This document shows, one piece after another, positions 1 through 8,496 of a stretch of DNA of 38,541 bases (its first letter is position 1; every line of letters begins with the position of its first letter). Below the pieces are notes generated by a model, which had not been told where the DNA came from, made no database searches, and saw only the letters and a list, made by a program, of their open reading frames with translations. Position numbers and translations under genes: made by a program. Source of the DNA: Phaeodactylibacter sp. (GTDB taxonomy: Bacteria > Bacteroidota > Bacteroidia > Chitinophagales > Saprospiraceae). The stretch spans positions 1 through 38,541 of the forward strand of contig NZ_JALEGS010000032.1 of assembly GCF_022763345.1 (NCBI RefSeq). Reading direction: 5' to 3'.

Positions 1-81
1 ATCGCTGATTTGCGGTGCTATCGTAAAAGTGGAGCGTGGAGTACGATCCAGCAACTTGTCGCAGCGGCATAGCTGTGCAAT

Positions 82-2244
82 TTGTTATACACACCCTTGT
101 TGGCCGCATGCTGTGGAATCGGTGTGCGTGCTCAGCAGATACCCTCATCAGAGTTCAACGCGCTCGTGGACCTCTACAATGCCACCGACGGCCCAAACTG
201 GACGAACAACACGGGCTGGAACACGACCACGAACAACGTAGACGGCGGATGGTCTGGTGTAACGGTCGAAAACGGTCATGTCACAGAGTTGTTCCTGGGC
301 CAGAACGGACTGGCGGGCACGCTTCCTTCGTCTCTGGGTGACCTTGAGGAACTGACCACATTGTATCTGAATAACAATGAACTCACGGGGCCGATCCCTG
401 GCCAATGGGGCAACCTGAGTCAGTTGGAGGTTCTCTTTCTCACAAGCAATTCGCTCTCGGGGCCTCTCCCCCCTGAACTGGGCAACCTTGGCCAACTGAC
501 CACGCTGTATCTGGCCAACAATTCGCTTACGGGCCCCATCCCAAGCGAATTGGGCAATCTGAGCAGCATCACCGACATGACGCTGGCGAACAACGCGCTT
601 ACGGGCCCCATCCCCCCTGAACTGGGCAACTTGAGCACCCTGATCTACCTCCAACTGATCAACAACGACCTCACAGGGGAAATCCCGGCCCAATTGGGCA
701 ACCTCAACCAACTGGAATGGCTCAGGCTTGGGGGAAACGATCTGATGGGTACTATCCCTGCCGAACTCGGCAATCTGAGCAATCTGAGCTGGCTGGAGCT
801 GAGCGACAATCAGCTTTCCGGCACGATTCCACAGGAAGTCATTGACATGATCAATGGGGGAAACCGGCTAACCAGGATATATCTGCAGAATAATGCATTC
901 ACGGGCATCGGGACACTGCCCCAAACGCTCTTCGCGGATTTCGAAGTTCACAACAATCAATTGGATTTCAACGACTTGGCGAACAATACCAGCAACCTAG
1001 CCGCGAGCAAATACTCACCGCAGCGCTTTGCGCAAGACCCCATGAGCATTGCCCTGAGCCAAGGTGACGCATTGAACCTGACCGTGAACCCTTCCGGGCA
1101 GAACCTGACCTACCTGTGGCAGAAGAACTACACCGTTCTGGGCATCAACAGCCCGGTGGTCTCTGTATCGTCCGCATCCCTGCAAGATGCAGGCATTTAC
1201 TTCTGTACGGTCACCAGCCTCGATATGCCCGATCTGAGGATCTTCTCTGACGAAGTGACTGTTACGGTGGACGGCCAGACAAGTACCTGCGAAGATGATG
1301 ACGGCCTGCCGCTCGGTCTGATCTGGCGCGGTGCGGTGGTCTCCGCCGAAACGAACGGTTCGCCGGACTTTCAGGGCGTGGTCAACGACAGCGTGACCAT
1401 CGTCCCTACGGGTCAACCGAACCGCTACACTATCTCCGCTCATGTGGCGGGTGCCTTCGGCTTCGAGGCCCCCGGCGACTTCTACGCCGATTGCGCGGGG
1501 GGCGCACACCTGTATGAGACGTTCTCCTTCGGTATCGCCAATGACGGCAGTGACTTCGGAGGCGCATTCAGCAGCTACGACCCGGTCACGCACACCCTTC
1601 GCCTGTCGAGCCATACACTCAGTACATTCCCGGCATTTACCACCTTTGCCGTGACCGAGTTCACGCCCTACGTGGCCCCGCCAACGCTGTCCAACCGCTC
1701 CGTGGAATTGACGTCGGCTTCTGGCGCAACGGTCGGCACGCTGTCCACCTTCATCGACCCGAACAGCGACAGCACGAACTACGCGCTGGTCAATGGGCAG
1801 GGCGACACGGACAATGCCCTCTTTGAGATCATCGGCACGGACTTACGCCTTGTGACGGGCTATGCTCCTTCCGCGCCCGAAACGCTTTCCGTGCGATTGC
1901 GGGCCATACATGACGACCGCCCCTACACCATGGACAGCGTATTCGTCATTGAGGTCACGGGGGGGACTGTTTCCGCCCTGACAGACGGCCCTTCCGAGTC
2001 CCTGTCTGTCTTTCCGAACCCGGCAGTGGATTTGCTGAACATTCGCTTCCATGGTGCAAGCAGTGAAGCGGTCGAATGTACCCTCCACGACATGTCTGGT
2101 CGACGAATGCTGACGAGGACCTTCACCGCCTCCCCTGAATCCACTACCCATCAACTCGACCTGACCGCCTTTCTACCCGGCCTCTACTTGCTGAAAATAG
2201 AAACAGATGCAGGCCCCCTTGTTAAGAAAATTGTCAAAAATTAG
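82..2244 (+). CDS. LRR and Ig-like exported protein with T9SS sorting domain
   Basis: A 720-residue secreted protein, probably a cell-surface adhesion or recognition protein. Residues about 65-300 hold eight to nine plant-type leucine-rich repeats of 24 residues (pattern LxxLxLxxNxLTGxIPxELGNL). An Ig-like domain follows at about 313-398, with the W and YxC core residues (YLWQK, AGIYFCTV). A cadherin-like stretch follows, and a T9SS type-A sorting domain fills the last ~80 residues (SVFPNPAVDLLNI ... GLYLLKIETDAG, ending KKIVKN). The start is uncertain. An in-frame TAG lies at 70-72, and the first usable codon after it is TTG at 82, giving a short signal-like peptide that ends in VRAQ but lacks the usual basic N-terminus. 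The gene is GC-richer than the next one. Export and sorting calls are firm; the ligand is unknown. Confidence 0.85.
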   Translation: MLYTPLLAACCGIGVRAQQIPSSEFNALVDLYNATDGPNWTNNTGWNTTTNNVDGGWSGVTVENGHVTELFLGQNGLAGTLPSSLGDLEELTTLYLNNNELTGPIPGQWGNLSQLEVLFLTSNSLSGPLPPELGNLGQLTTLYLANNSLTGPIPSELGNLSSITDMTLANNALTGPIPPELGNLSTLIYLQLINNDLTGEIPAQLGNLNQLEWLRLGGNDLMGTIPAELGNLSNLSWLELSDNQLSGTIPQEVIDMINGGNRLTRIYLQNNAFTGIGTLPQTLFADFEVHNNQLDFNDLANNTSNLAASKYSPQRFAQDPMSIALSQGDALNLTVNPSGQNLTYLWQKNYTVLGINSPVVSVSSASLQDAGIYFCTVTSLDMPDLRIFSDEVTVTVDGQTSTCEDDDGLPLGLIWRGAVVSAETNGSPDFQGVVNDSVTIVPTGQPNRYTISAHVAGAFGFEAPGDFYADCAGGAHLYETFSFGIANDGSDFGGAFSSYDPVTHTLRLSSHTLSTFPAFTTFAVTEFTPYVAPPTLSNRSVELTSASGATVGTLSTFIDPNSDSTNYALVNGQGDTDNALFEIIGTDLRLVTGYAPSAPETLSVRLRAIHDDRPYTMDSVFVIEVTGGTVSALTDGPSESLSVFPNPAVDLLNIRFHGASSEAVECTLHDMSGRRMLTRTFTASPESTTHQLDLTAFLPGLYLLKIETDAGPLVKKIVKN

Positions 2245-2390
2245 TGCCCCAAATTGCCCTGAAGTCGCTTCACCTGCATCTAAGTAGATTTCACTTTATG
2301 CATGGGTTGCTTCACTTTGATTTCCTCAAGATTACACAGATCAACGCTGTAATTTTGAATCAGTTAAACATCCAAATTGAAAAAAACATC

Positions 2391-3575
2391 ATGAAAAACT
2401 TGTCCATATTTACGCTATTGATCAGTATTTCACTTTGCTCAACCCTGTCTGCCCAGCAAAGCATTTCGGGAAGTTTCTCCAGCAATGGAAATACCAGGGC
2501 TTACCTGGGAGCCATACCCGATAACCCTGAGCCACCCATGCGCCTCGTCATCCTCTTTTGTGGAGTAGGAGAAACTGCAGAACAAATGGCAGAAAGGCAT
2601 TTTAATGATTACTTAGGAAACAATACTATGGTGGTTTATCCAGAACCCTGGTTCTGGTTGAGTTCCTTTGGTTATGAAATTGGATCAGAGCAGGATGATT
2701 TTCAAATGGTAGAGGATTTAATTGGTCACATTAACTCCAATTACTCCATCGATCTTAATGATATATGCATTGGCGGGTTGTCCAATGGTGGTTCGTTCAC
2801 CTATAATTTGGTGTGCGAGTACAATAGCACAACATCGACTCGGCCTTACCGCTTTAAAGCCTTTGCAGTGGTTGCAGGTGCAATGCTGGCTTCAGATTTG
2901 AACGTGGATAGCTGTAATATAGCAAAGGAGGTTCCCCTTATTGCATTTCATGGCACCGCTGATCCAGCAGCTTTTTACGAAGGAAATTCCTTTTACTACA
3001 ATGGACAAGACACTTTTTGGGTCTACGATGCACCCACGGAAGACGTGGTAGAATTCTGGGCCAGGACCATCAATGGTTGTGACGCAAATCCTTCGGTTAC
3101 CCCTCTGCCAGATTTAGTAATAGAACCACAAGAGCCATCAACGGTAGAACTCATCGAGTATGATTGTGATAATTGCAGCAACACTCAACTGTATAAAATA
3201 AATAACGGATGGCACACCTGGCCCACAAGTGATGCGGTAAACGACAATTTGTATGGAGGGCATAATCAGGATATAATTGCTTCCCAGCTGATTGCGGAAT
3301 TTTTTGAATGTACCCCTGCTGTTGTTTCCACTACCGATGTGCATTTAGATCCTGGTAGCGTGTCGGTATACCCCAATCCAGTTGTAGATGAGCTGTCCAT
3401 TCAAGTGGATGGCGACCTGAAGAGGGTTGAAATATATAGCCCAACTGGCAAAAAAGTACTGTCTAATGGAGCACCCGGTTCTACCATTTCTCTGGGTCAT
3501 TTGCCGTCAGGCATCTATTTTCTGGGGGTAGAAACAGATGCAGGAACCATCATGAAAAAAATCATTAAGAACTAA
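2391..3575 (+). CDS. LpqC/PHB-depolymerase-like esterase with T9SS sorting domain
   Basis: A 394-residue secreted serine esterase of the alpha/beta-hydrolase fold, closest in layout to the polyhydroxybutyrate depolymerase/feruloyl esterase LpqC group. The start chosen is ATG 2391, which gives a clean signal peptide (MKNLSIFTLLISISLCSTLSAQ); the same frame is open further upstream but without a plausible signal. The catalytic set can be read: Ser131 in GLSNG, Asp191 in FHGTADP and His275 in NGWHTWP. A T9SS type-A domain closes the protein (SVYPNPVVDELSI ... SGIYFLGVETDAG, ending KKIIKN), so it is exported through the outer membrane. It follows the LRR gene by 146 bp with no obvious terminator, so co-transcription is possible. 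The actual substrate (polyester, feruloylated sugar or other ester) cannot be decided. Confidence 0.85.
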   Translation: MKNLSIFTLLISISLCSTLSAQQSISGSFSSNGNTRAYLGAIPDNPEPPMRLVILFCGVGETAEQMAERHFNDYLGNNTMVVYPEPWFWLSSFGYEIGSEQDDFQMVEDLIGHINSNYSIDLNDICIGGLSNGGSFTYNLVCEYNSTTSTRPYRFKAFAVVAGAMLASDLNVDSCNIAKEVPLIAFHGTADPAAFYEGNSFYYNGQDTFWVYDAPTEDVVEFWARTINGCDANPSVTPLPDLVIEPQEPSTVELIEYDCDNCSNTQLYKINNGWHTWPTSDAVNDNLYGGHNQDIIASQLIAEFFECTPAVVSTTDVHLDPGSVSVYPNPVVDELSIQVDGDLKRVEIYSPTGKKVLSNGAPGSTISLGHLPSGIYFLGVETDAGTIMKKIIKN

Positions 3576-3710
3576 GAGTCAAATTATTATCGGTCTAAAG
3601 TAGACTCCTAAGGCCGATCCGCTCAAATTTAAAAAAGGCACACGGATCATTCTTACAATTCAAGCTTGTAAGACAGGCTAGCCATTTTCCATAAATAAAA
3701 AAGCAGTACT

Positions 3711-5048
3711 ATGAAAAGGTTTTTCTTGTTATCTCTAATGATCATTTTTTCACTTTTCTCAACCAGTTGCAACAAGGAAGATGATGAAGTAACGGTTGTC
3801 ATCACCGCCGATTTTACGGCGGACCAAATTACGATGCAGGAAGGCGGCAGCATCAATTTTACCGACCTTTCATCAGGGGATCCGACTTCCTGGAGCTGGG
3901 TCTTCGAAGGTGGAGAACCAGCCAGCTCCACAGAACAAAACCCTACAGTAAGCTACTCGGTACCAGGTACGTATGAGGTAAGCCTGACCGTCTCCAATGG
4001 GGATGCAGAAGACACGGAAACCAAAGCGGGCTACATCACCGTTAGCGAGAAGCCAGCGCCATTCCAGGAACTCTACGACCAGGGAATAGACCGCTACCTG
4101 GGTGTCTTCACCCCAACTTCTTCAGAAGTAGTATCCCCAGGCGTTACAGAGCATATTTTTAGCGGTATGGATGCACCAATCTGCTTTACCGGAAACCAGT
4201 TTTCCATGTTTACCAGAGATGGGAGCAGCAATAACCTTATGATTTTCTTGCAAGGGGGTGGTTTTTGCAGCCCTATTGCTTGTGAAGCGGTTGAACAAGG
4301 CATTCCATTGGTTCCTTTTGGAATATTGAGCCCTACTGATGCACAAAACCCGGCTGTGAATTACAATGTAGGATATGTCCCTTACTGTGATGGTTCCGGT
4401 ATGATGGGCGACAACGAAGTAGACAGCGACGGCGATGGTGTGAACGACCGATTCTTCCGGGGCGCACAAAATTTATCGGCTTCACTCGATGTGATTGCTC
4501 AAAGGTATCCTGCTCCTGATAAAATAGTGCTGGCTGGGAATAGTGCCGGCGGGTTCGCCGTACACGCTGCATTGCCTTTGGTTAGAAAGCTATATCCTGA
4601 TGTTAGCATTGAGGTGATTAATGACTCCGGGCAGGGCATTCTTGACCCCGGAGGCATGATGACACTGATCAGTTACTGGAATGCCGGCGCCTTCTTCCCG
4701 GAAAGCTGCACAGATTGCATTGGAACGGACGGAAATCTTACCGACTACCATAAATACCAGCTATTGGAGGATGACAATATTCGGATGGCGTACATCAGTT
4801 CAAAGCAAGATGCCACCTTCGCGGCCTTAACTCAAGGCGGTGGGCCAGCCTTTGAAGCACAATTGATCGAAGCGGCAGGCGAACTAAACACGGCCTTCCC
4901 GGAACGCTTCCAAAGTCTGATTGCCAATGGTGATGAACACACGTTTATCCTCTCCAACTTCAATTATCCAATAGGCGGGACGACGGTGCGGGAATGGATC
5001 GCCACTATGATCGACGACAACGGGCAGTGGGCCTCGGCTGCGGATTGA
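3711..5048 (+). CDS. PKD-domain pectinacetylesterase-family lipoprotein
   Basis: A 445-residue lipoprotein: the signal ends in a lipobox with Cys20 (SLFSTSC), followed by NKEDDE. Residues about 33-112 form a PKD domain (WSWVFEGG ... PGTYEVSLTVSN). The remainder matches the pectinacetylesterase/Notum family: FLQGGGFC oxyanion region, VPYCDG, nucleophile Ser278 in GNSAGG, probable Asp367 (SSKQDATF) and His410 (GDEHTF). It would remove acetyl groups from polysaccharide, or possibly act on another ester, at the cell surface. Unlike its neighbours it has no T9SS sorting domain, so it is anchored by lipid instead. A DSDGDGVND calcium-binding-like stretch lies at about residue 240. Family assignment is good; pectin as substrate is inference. 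Confidence 0.85.
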   Translation: MKRFFLLSLMIIFSLFSTSCNKEDDEVTVVITADFTADQITMQEGGSINFTDLSSGDPTSWSWVFEGGEPASSTEQNPTVSYSVPGTYEVSLTVSNGDAEDTETKAGYITVSEKPAPFQELYDQGIDRYLGVFTPTSSEVVSPGVTEHIFSGMDAPICFTGNQFSMFTRDGSSNNLMIFLQGGGFCSPIACEAVEQGIPLVPFGILSPTDAQNPAVNYNVGYVPYCDGSGMMGDNEVDSDGDGVNDRFFRGAQNLSASLDVIAQRYPAPDKIVLAGNSAGGFAVHAALPLVRKLYPDVSIEVINDSGQGILDPGGMMTLISYWNAGAFFPESCTDCIGTDGNLTDYHKYQLLEDDNIRMAYISSKQDATFAALTQGGGPAFEAQLIEAAGELNTAFPERFQSLIANGDEHTFILSNFNYPIGGTTVREWIATMIDDNGQWASAAD

Positions 5049-5101
5049 TAAACGCTCTTTTTGTAGTCTTAAATTATTACCAGAACTCAAATTCATTCAA
5101 C

Positions 5102-8100
5102 ATGAATAAGCATACACTTTTACCCGTATTGATCGTGCTGGGCACCATCTTTTGGGCAACCGCACAGGAAACAACCGTCAACTATCCCGCCGGGCCCTTA
5201 GCCACCTTTTTTGATGGGGATTTGATCGGTGCAGACTATTGGTCTGAGGAACCGCGAATCCTTTCCGCAGGAATGGGCTTCGCTGATATTGTTGGAGTGC
5301 CTGTACCATCGCTTACAGAAGAAATAGTACAACAGGCAGGAGGTGCCTGGTTGTTTGATATTGATTGTGACACCACGAATACCGGAGTATTCACAACCAC
5401 GTCCACACAGCAACAAGTGGGTACGGTATTTATTTTACAAAGGCCTTACGGTGAGCTTAAGGATGGAGCCCTTGGCCTTGACGGGCTGCCTATTGTGTTT
5501 AGCTGGCCCGTGCTGACCAATACCATTGACCTGACCGATTTCCAGTTTACCCTGAATACCGGGGAAGTGGTGACGCCACTTGCTGCAAGTTCCAACCCAA
5601 ATTGGGAGAATAATGAGCGCAACTGCGTGGTGGTATTTGCAGAATGGGGCAACAGGCTGCCCAGCAGTGATCCGGATGCACGGTTTCCGGTAAAGCTGGA
5701 GATTGTAGCAGATGATACGCCTTTGACACTAGTAGGGCCTGGCAATCAATTGGTGAGCGCAGTAGGCCTTACCTGGGAGACGGACTCCAGCCCTTACGAT
5801 GAAAATAATGGCCCGAGATTGGTAGGTGCAAAGCTGAACTACGTAGGGGATAGCCCGGTCGGCGAAGGCGTAAGTAACGACATTACGGAGCAACTACTAA
5901 CAGGTTTGCTGGCCCCCAACTCTGAGTTTGACCTGTACGGTGGCGGCGATTTTCGGCTGCGCATGTTGACGACCGGCGGCTTTTCTCCGGATGGGGTGCG
6001 CGGGGTGCTGCCTACCGATTATGAAAAATTCTTTAGAATCCATGTTTTGGGGGAAAACGGTGATACGGTACTGATCGAACAAGATAGTGTGGATTATCAG
6101 GTGCTAGGGGGGACCTTACGGGTTGTGGGCTTATCTGATCTAGGTGCAGTGGAAGGAGGCAATGTGGAGTACGGTGATTGCTATCAGGAAGACCGGGACA
6201 ATTACATTGATATCATCCTGGAAGGAGATGATGCAGCAGCCAGGAACATACTATTCCTCGAAATTCCAAGCCTGGAAGAAGGCTATGCTGCCTTTTATAA
6301 CCCTGGCGGGCCTGGTACGACGCCGTTTCCCGGAGTCGCTTACACGCAACCTGGCCCACGTGACTTAGAGCCGGTCATTATTGCGCTGGATGACCCGATG
6401 CGCGTAACCTATCAGGTACACCCAGCGATAGATGAGATCAATTCGGTGACGTACAGCACGGCCGTTCTGCCGCTCCTGCCAGAGGGCATCGAATTTGATC
6501 CGGACAAAGAGTCCTTCATCGTTTCCTCAGCCGTAGGTGGCGCTATCAACCTCATCCGTACGGACGGTTCCATTTCCAATCTCGTCCCCGCCGGGGTATT
6601 CAACGGCAACGGGACTTTTGGCCTGCAAATAGACGCACAGAACGACCGGCTGTTGGCGGTAGCCTCCAATTTTCAGAACCCCACTTCGGCCTGGCTGTTC
6701 AGGTTTGAATTGTCAGATGGTGCATTGATTGACTCTATTAATCTGGCCGCATTGCCTACTGGCCCGGGGCTGCCACTGAATTTTGTCAATGACGTGGCGG
6801 TAGATGATGCCGGCAACGCTTACGTGACCAATTCTGATCGTGGTGTCATTTACAAAGTCGATGCAGAGGGCGAAGCCTCCATTTTTTTCCAGGATAACAA
6901 CTTCACGCCGGCCAACCCATTTACGCAAACGGGGTTTAATGGTATTGAATACCACGAAGACGGCTACCTGCTTGTCGTACACTCCGTCAATGACAAGATT
7001 TACAAAATCAGGATCGATAATCCATCTGAAATTACGGAGGTTGACCTGCCTGATGGCTACTTACGGAGTGGCGATGGTATGTTTCTGGACGGTAATGAAC
7101 TGGTGGTCGTCAGTAATGCCGCTAATGCTGCTGCACAGCCTAGTGAAAGTGACCCGGTCGTGCCTTTTGTCACCAAGTTCATGACTAGCGACAATTGGAA
7201 TTCGGCTGCAGTCGTAGGCGATACCTACGCAAGTGGTGATGTTTTCCCAACAACGGTAGTCAAAGTAGGCGAGGATTACTTCATCAATAACGCCTATTTC
7301 AATTACCCGGCCTATCAAAATTTCCCCGTCACCTACCTGATTCACAAAGCGAACTTTGATGTCAATCAACGGTATTCGGGGTCAGCTAACGAAATACCAA
7401 GGGTGAACACGCCCATCGTCCCCTTTTCGTACGGAGCGGAATATCCGGAACCTTACTACGATGAGTGTACTACTCCTATCGCAGCGGGTGTGCCAGATTT
7501 GAGGGGAGACTGGCTGGAAGCCACCGTCACCATCAACGGCGAGGTAATCCCCGCCCTGCCTAATCCCCGCCGCGAACGTATCGAACAGTGCGGCAATCGT
7601 ATCCTTATCGCCAGCAACGGCGTACTTCATGAAGTATTCGCCGCCAATAACACGATGTTCAACGGTGTCAACGATGTAGACCCAAACGGCTTGCCGGTAC
7701 ACCTGACCGGCAGGTTTGAGGAGGGGGTCTTTATTCTTACTCCGGTCATTACCGATACCACAGTGACCGTTCCTGACATCACGAGAGAGCTGATTCAGGA
7801 TGATGATGGAAATGACGTTATCAAATACATCAATCCCTCCCTGGGCTCGGGTGCAACGCGCTACTTGAGAATAGCGTCAGAAGTGGTGGCAACCCATGAT
7901 TTGGCCGTAGGCCATAACTTTAGAGCGGTGCCTAATCCTTTCCAAAACGAGACGCTAATCACCTGGCATAACGCCTCAAATGCAACTTTTCAGGCTCAAT
8001 TGCTTAATGCAGCTGGTCAGGCAGTAAGAAAGTATCCCAGTGTGAACGGGGAATCGCTGCGGATAGAAAGGGGCAACTTGTTGCCGGGGCTCTATTTCCT

Positions 8101-8158
8101 GAACCTCATCGACGGAGACGGGAATTTAGGGGCTATTAAATTACTGATGCTGGACTAA
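5102..8158 (+). CDS. Large beta-propeller-like T9SS exported protein
   Basis: A 1018-residue secreted protein. ATG 5102 is chosen because it begins a good signal peptide (MNKHTLLPVLIVLGTIFWATAQ); the frame is open slightly upstream but overlaps the previous gene. I recognise no named family over the first ~430 residues, which contain aspartate-rich and beta-rich segments. Residues about 433-750 look like an SMP-30/NHL-type six-bladed propeller. They contain repeated VAVDDAGNAYVTNSDRGVIYKVD and GIEYHEDGYLLVVHSVNDKIYKI-type blades. The C-terminus from about residue 937 is a T9SS type-A sorting domain (VPNPFQNETLITW ... LLPGLYFLNLIDGDG). It follows the pectinacetylesterase by 53 bp, so they probably form one transcript. 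It may be a lactonase-like or sugar-binding surface protein, but no active site is evident. Confidence 0.8.
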   Translation: MNKHTLLPVLIVLGTIFWATAQETTVNYPAGPLATFFDGDLIGADYWSEEPRILSAGMGFADIVGVPVPSLTEEIVQQAGGAWLFDIDCDTTNTGVFTTTSTQQQVGTVFILQRPYGELKDGALGLDGLPIVFSWPVLTNTIDLTDFQFTLNTGEVVTPLAASSNPNWENNERNCVVVFAEWGNRLPSSDPDARFPVKLEIVADDTPLTLVGPGNQLVSAVGLTWETDSSPYDENNGPRLVGAKLNYVGDSPVGEGVSNDITEQLLTGLLAPNSEFDLYGGGDFRLRMLTTGGFSPDGVRGVLPTDYEKFFRIHVLGENGDTVLIEQDSVDYQVLGGTLRVVGLSDLGAVEGGNVEYGDCYQEDRDNYIDIILEGDDAAARNILFLEIPSLEEGYAAFYNPGGPGTTPFPGVAYTQPGPRDLEPVIIALDDPMRVTYQVHPAIDEINSVTYSTAVLPLLPEGIEFDPDKESFIVSSAVGGAINLIRTDGSISNLVPAGVFNGNGTFGLQIDAQNDRLLAVASNFQNPTSAWLFRFELSDGALIDSINLAALPTGPGLPLNFVNDVAVDDAGNAYVTNSDRGVIYKVDAEGEASIFFQDNNFTPANPFTQTGFNGIEYHEDGYLLVVHSVNDKIYKIRIDNPSEITEVDLPDGYLRSGDGMFLDGNELVVVSNAANAAAQPSESDPVVPFVTKFMTSDNWNSAAVVGDTYASGDVFPTTVVKVGEDYFINNAYFNYPAYQNFPVTYLIHKANFDVNQRYSGSANEIPRVNTPIVPFSYGAEYPEPYYDECTTPIAAGVPDLRGDWLEATVTINGEVIPALPNPRRERIEQCGNRILIASNGVLHEVFAANNTMFNGVNDVDPNGLPVHLTGRFEEGVFILTPVITDTTVTVPDITRELIQDDDGNDVIKYINPSLGSGATRYLRIASEVVATHDLAVGHNFRAVPNPFQNETLITWHNASNATFQAQLLNAAGQAVRKYPSVNGESLRIERGNLLPGLYFLNLIDGDGNLGAIKLLMLD

Positions 8159-8179
8159 ATGAGGAAGCCAATATGGCTT

Positions 8180-8201
8180 GCCGTTGAGCGCGCTCAACGG
8201 C
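8180..8201. repeat. 22-bp perfect palindrome after the propeller gene
   Basis: A perfect inverted repeat with no spacer: arm gccgttgagcg is followed directly by its reverse complement. It begins 22 bp after the stop of the propeller gene. A second, imperfect inverted repeat follows (aaagggtttgggta at about 8205-8218 against tacctaaaccctttac at about 8243-8258). It could be a terminator without a U-tract, a REP-like unit or a protein-binding site. Confidence 0.6.
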
Positions 8202-8346
8202 GCGAAAGGGTTTGGGTATTGATGCTGTAGTAAATATGGCTGTACCTAAACCCTTTACGGTGCTGCCCATGGTTTTGATTAGGCTTGAGCATTGAGTAAG
8301 TTAAGCAGAAAGGGGCAAGTATTGCCCTAATCCAGCATACTTGCTA

Positions 8347-8487
8347 TCAGAAAGCCACGCTCGACACAGCATCGTTCAATTGGCCCTCCATTATGTTCAC
8401 TTCGGTATGGTTTTGCTGGTATTCCGTCCATTCTGCTCCTATTTTTAGATTCGTAATTAACTCTGATGTATCGTTTTTACACAATTG
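8347..8487 (-). pseudogene. Possible short gene remnant, minus strand
   Basis: Read on the minus strand, this stretch gives about 46 codons between two stops, with coding-like composition (it includes NLKIGAEWTEYQQNH and EGQLNDAVSSVAF). The only internal ATG leaves 13 residues. It has no start region and I do not recognise a family. It may be the decayed C-terminus of a lost gene, or chance. Confidence 0.2.
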
Positions 8488-8496
8488 AAACTACTA

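Larger units (their letters stand above)
8159..8496. other. Intergenic gap of 338 bp, no intact gene
   Basis: Between the propeller gene and the alpha/beta hydrolase gene. It holds the 22-bp palindrome and an imperfect hairpin in its first 100 bp, then a short minus-strand stop-to-stop reading frame that may be a gene remnant. No intact ORF with a credible start and no clear TAnnTTTG promoter element is seen. Confidence 0.6.

Noticed and set aside
300..850. Regular 72-bp DNA repeats, considered as a tandem repeat or CRISPR-like array
   Set aside because: They encode 24-residue leucine-rich repeats with varying third bases; no spacer pattern is present.
2244..2390. Longer N-terminus for the LpqC-like esterase starting at 2244
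   Set aside because: The extra 49 residues are not signal-like, and ATG 2391 opens a classical signal peptide.
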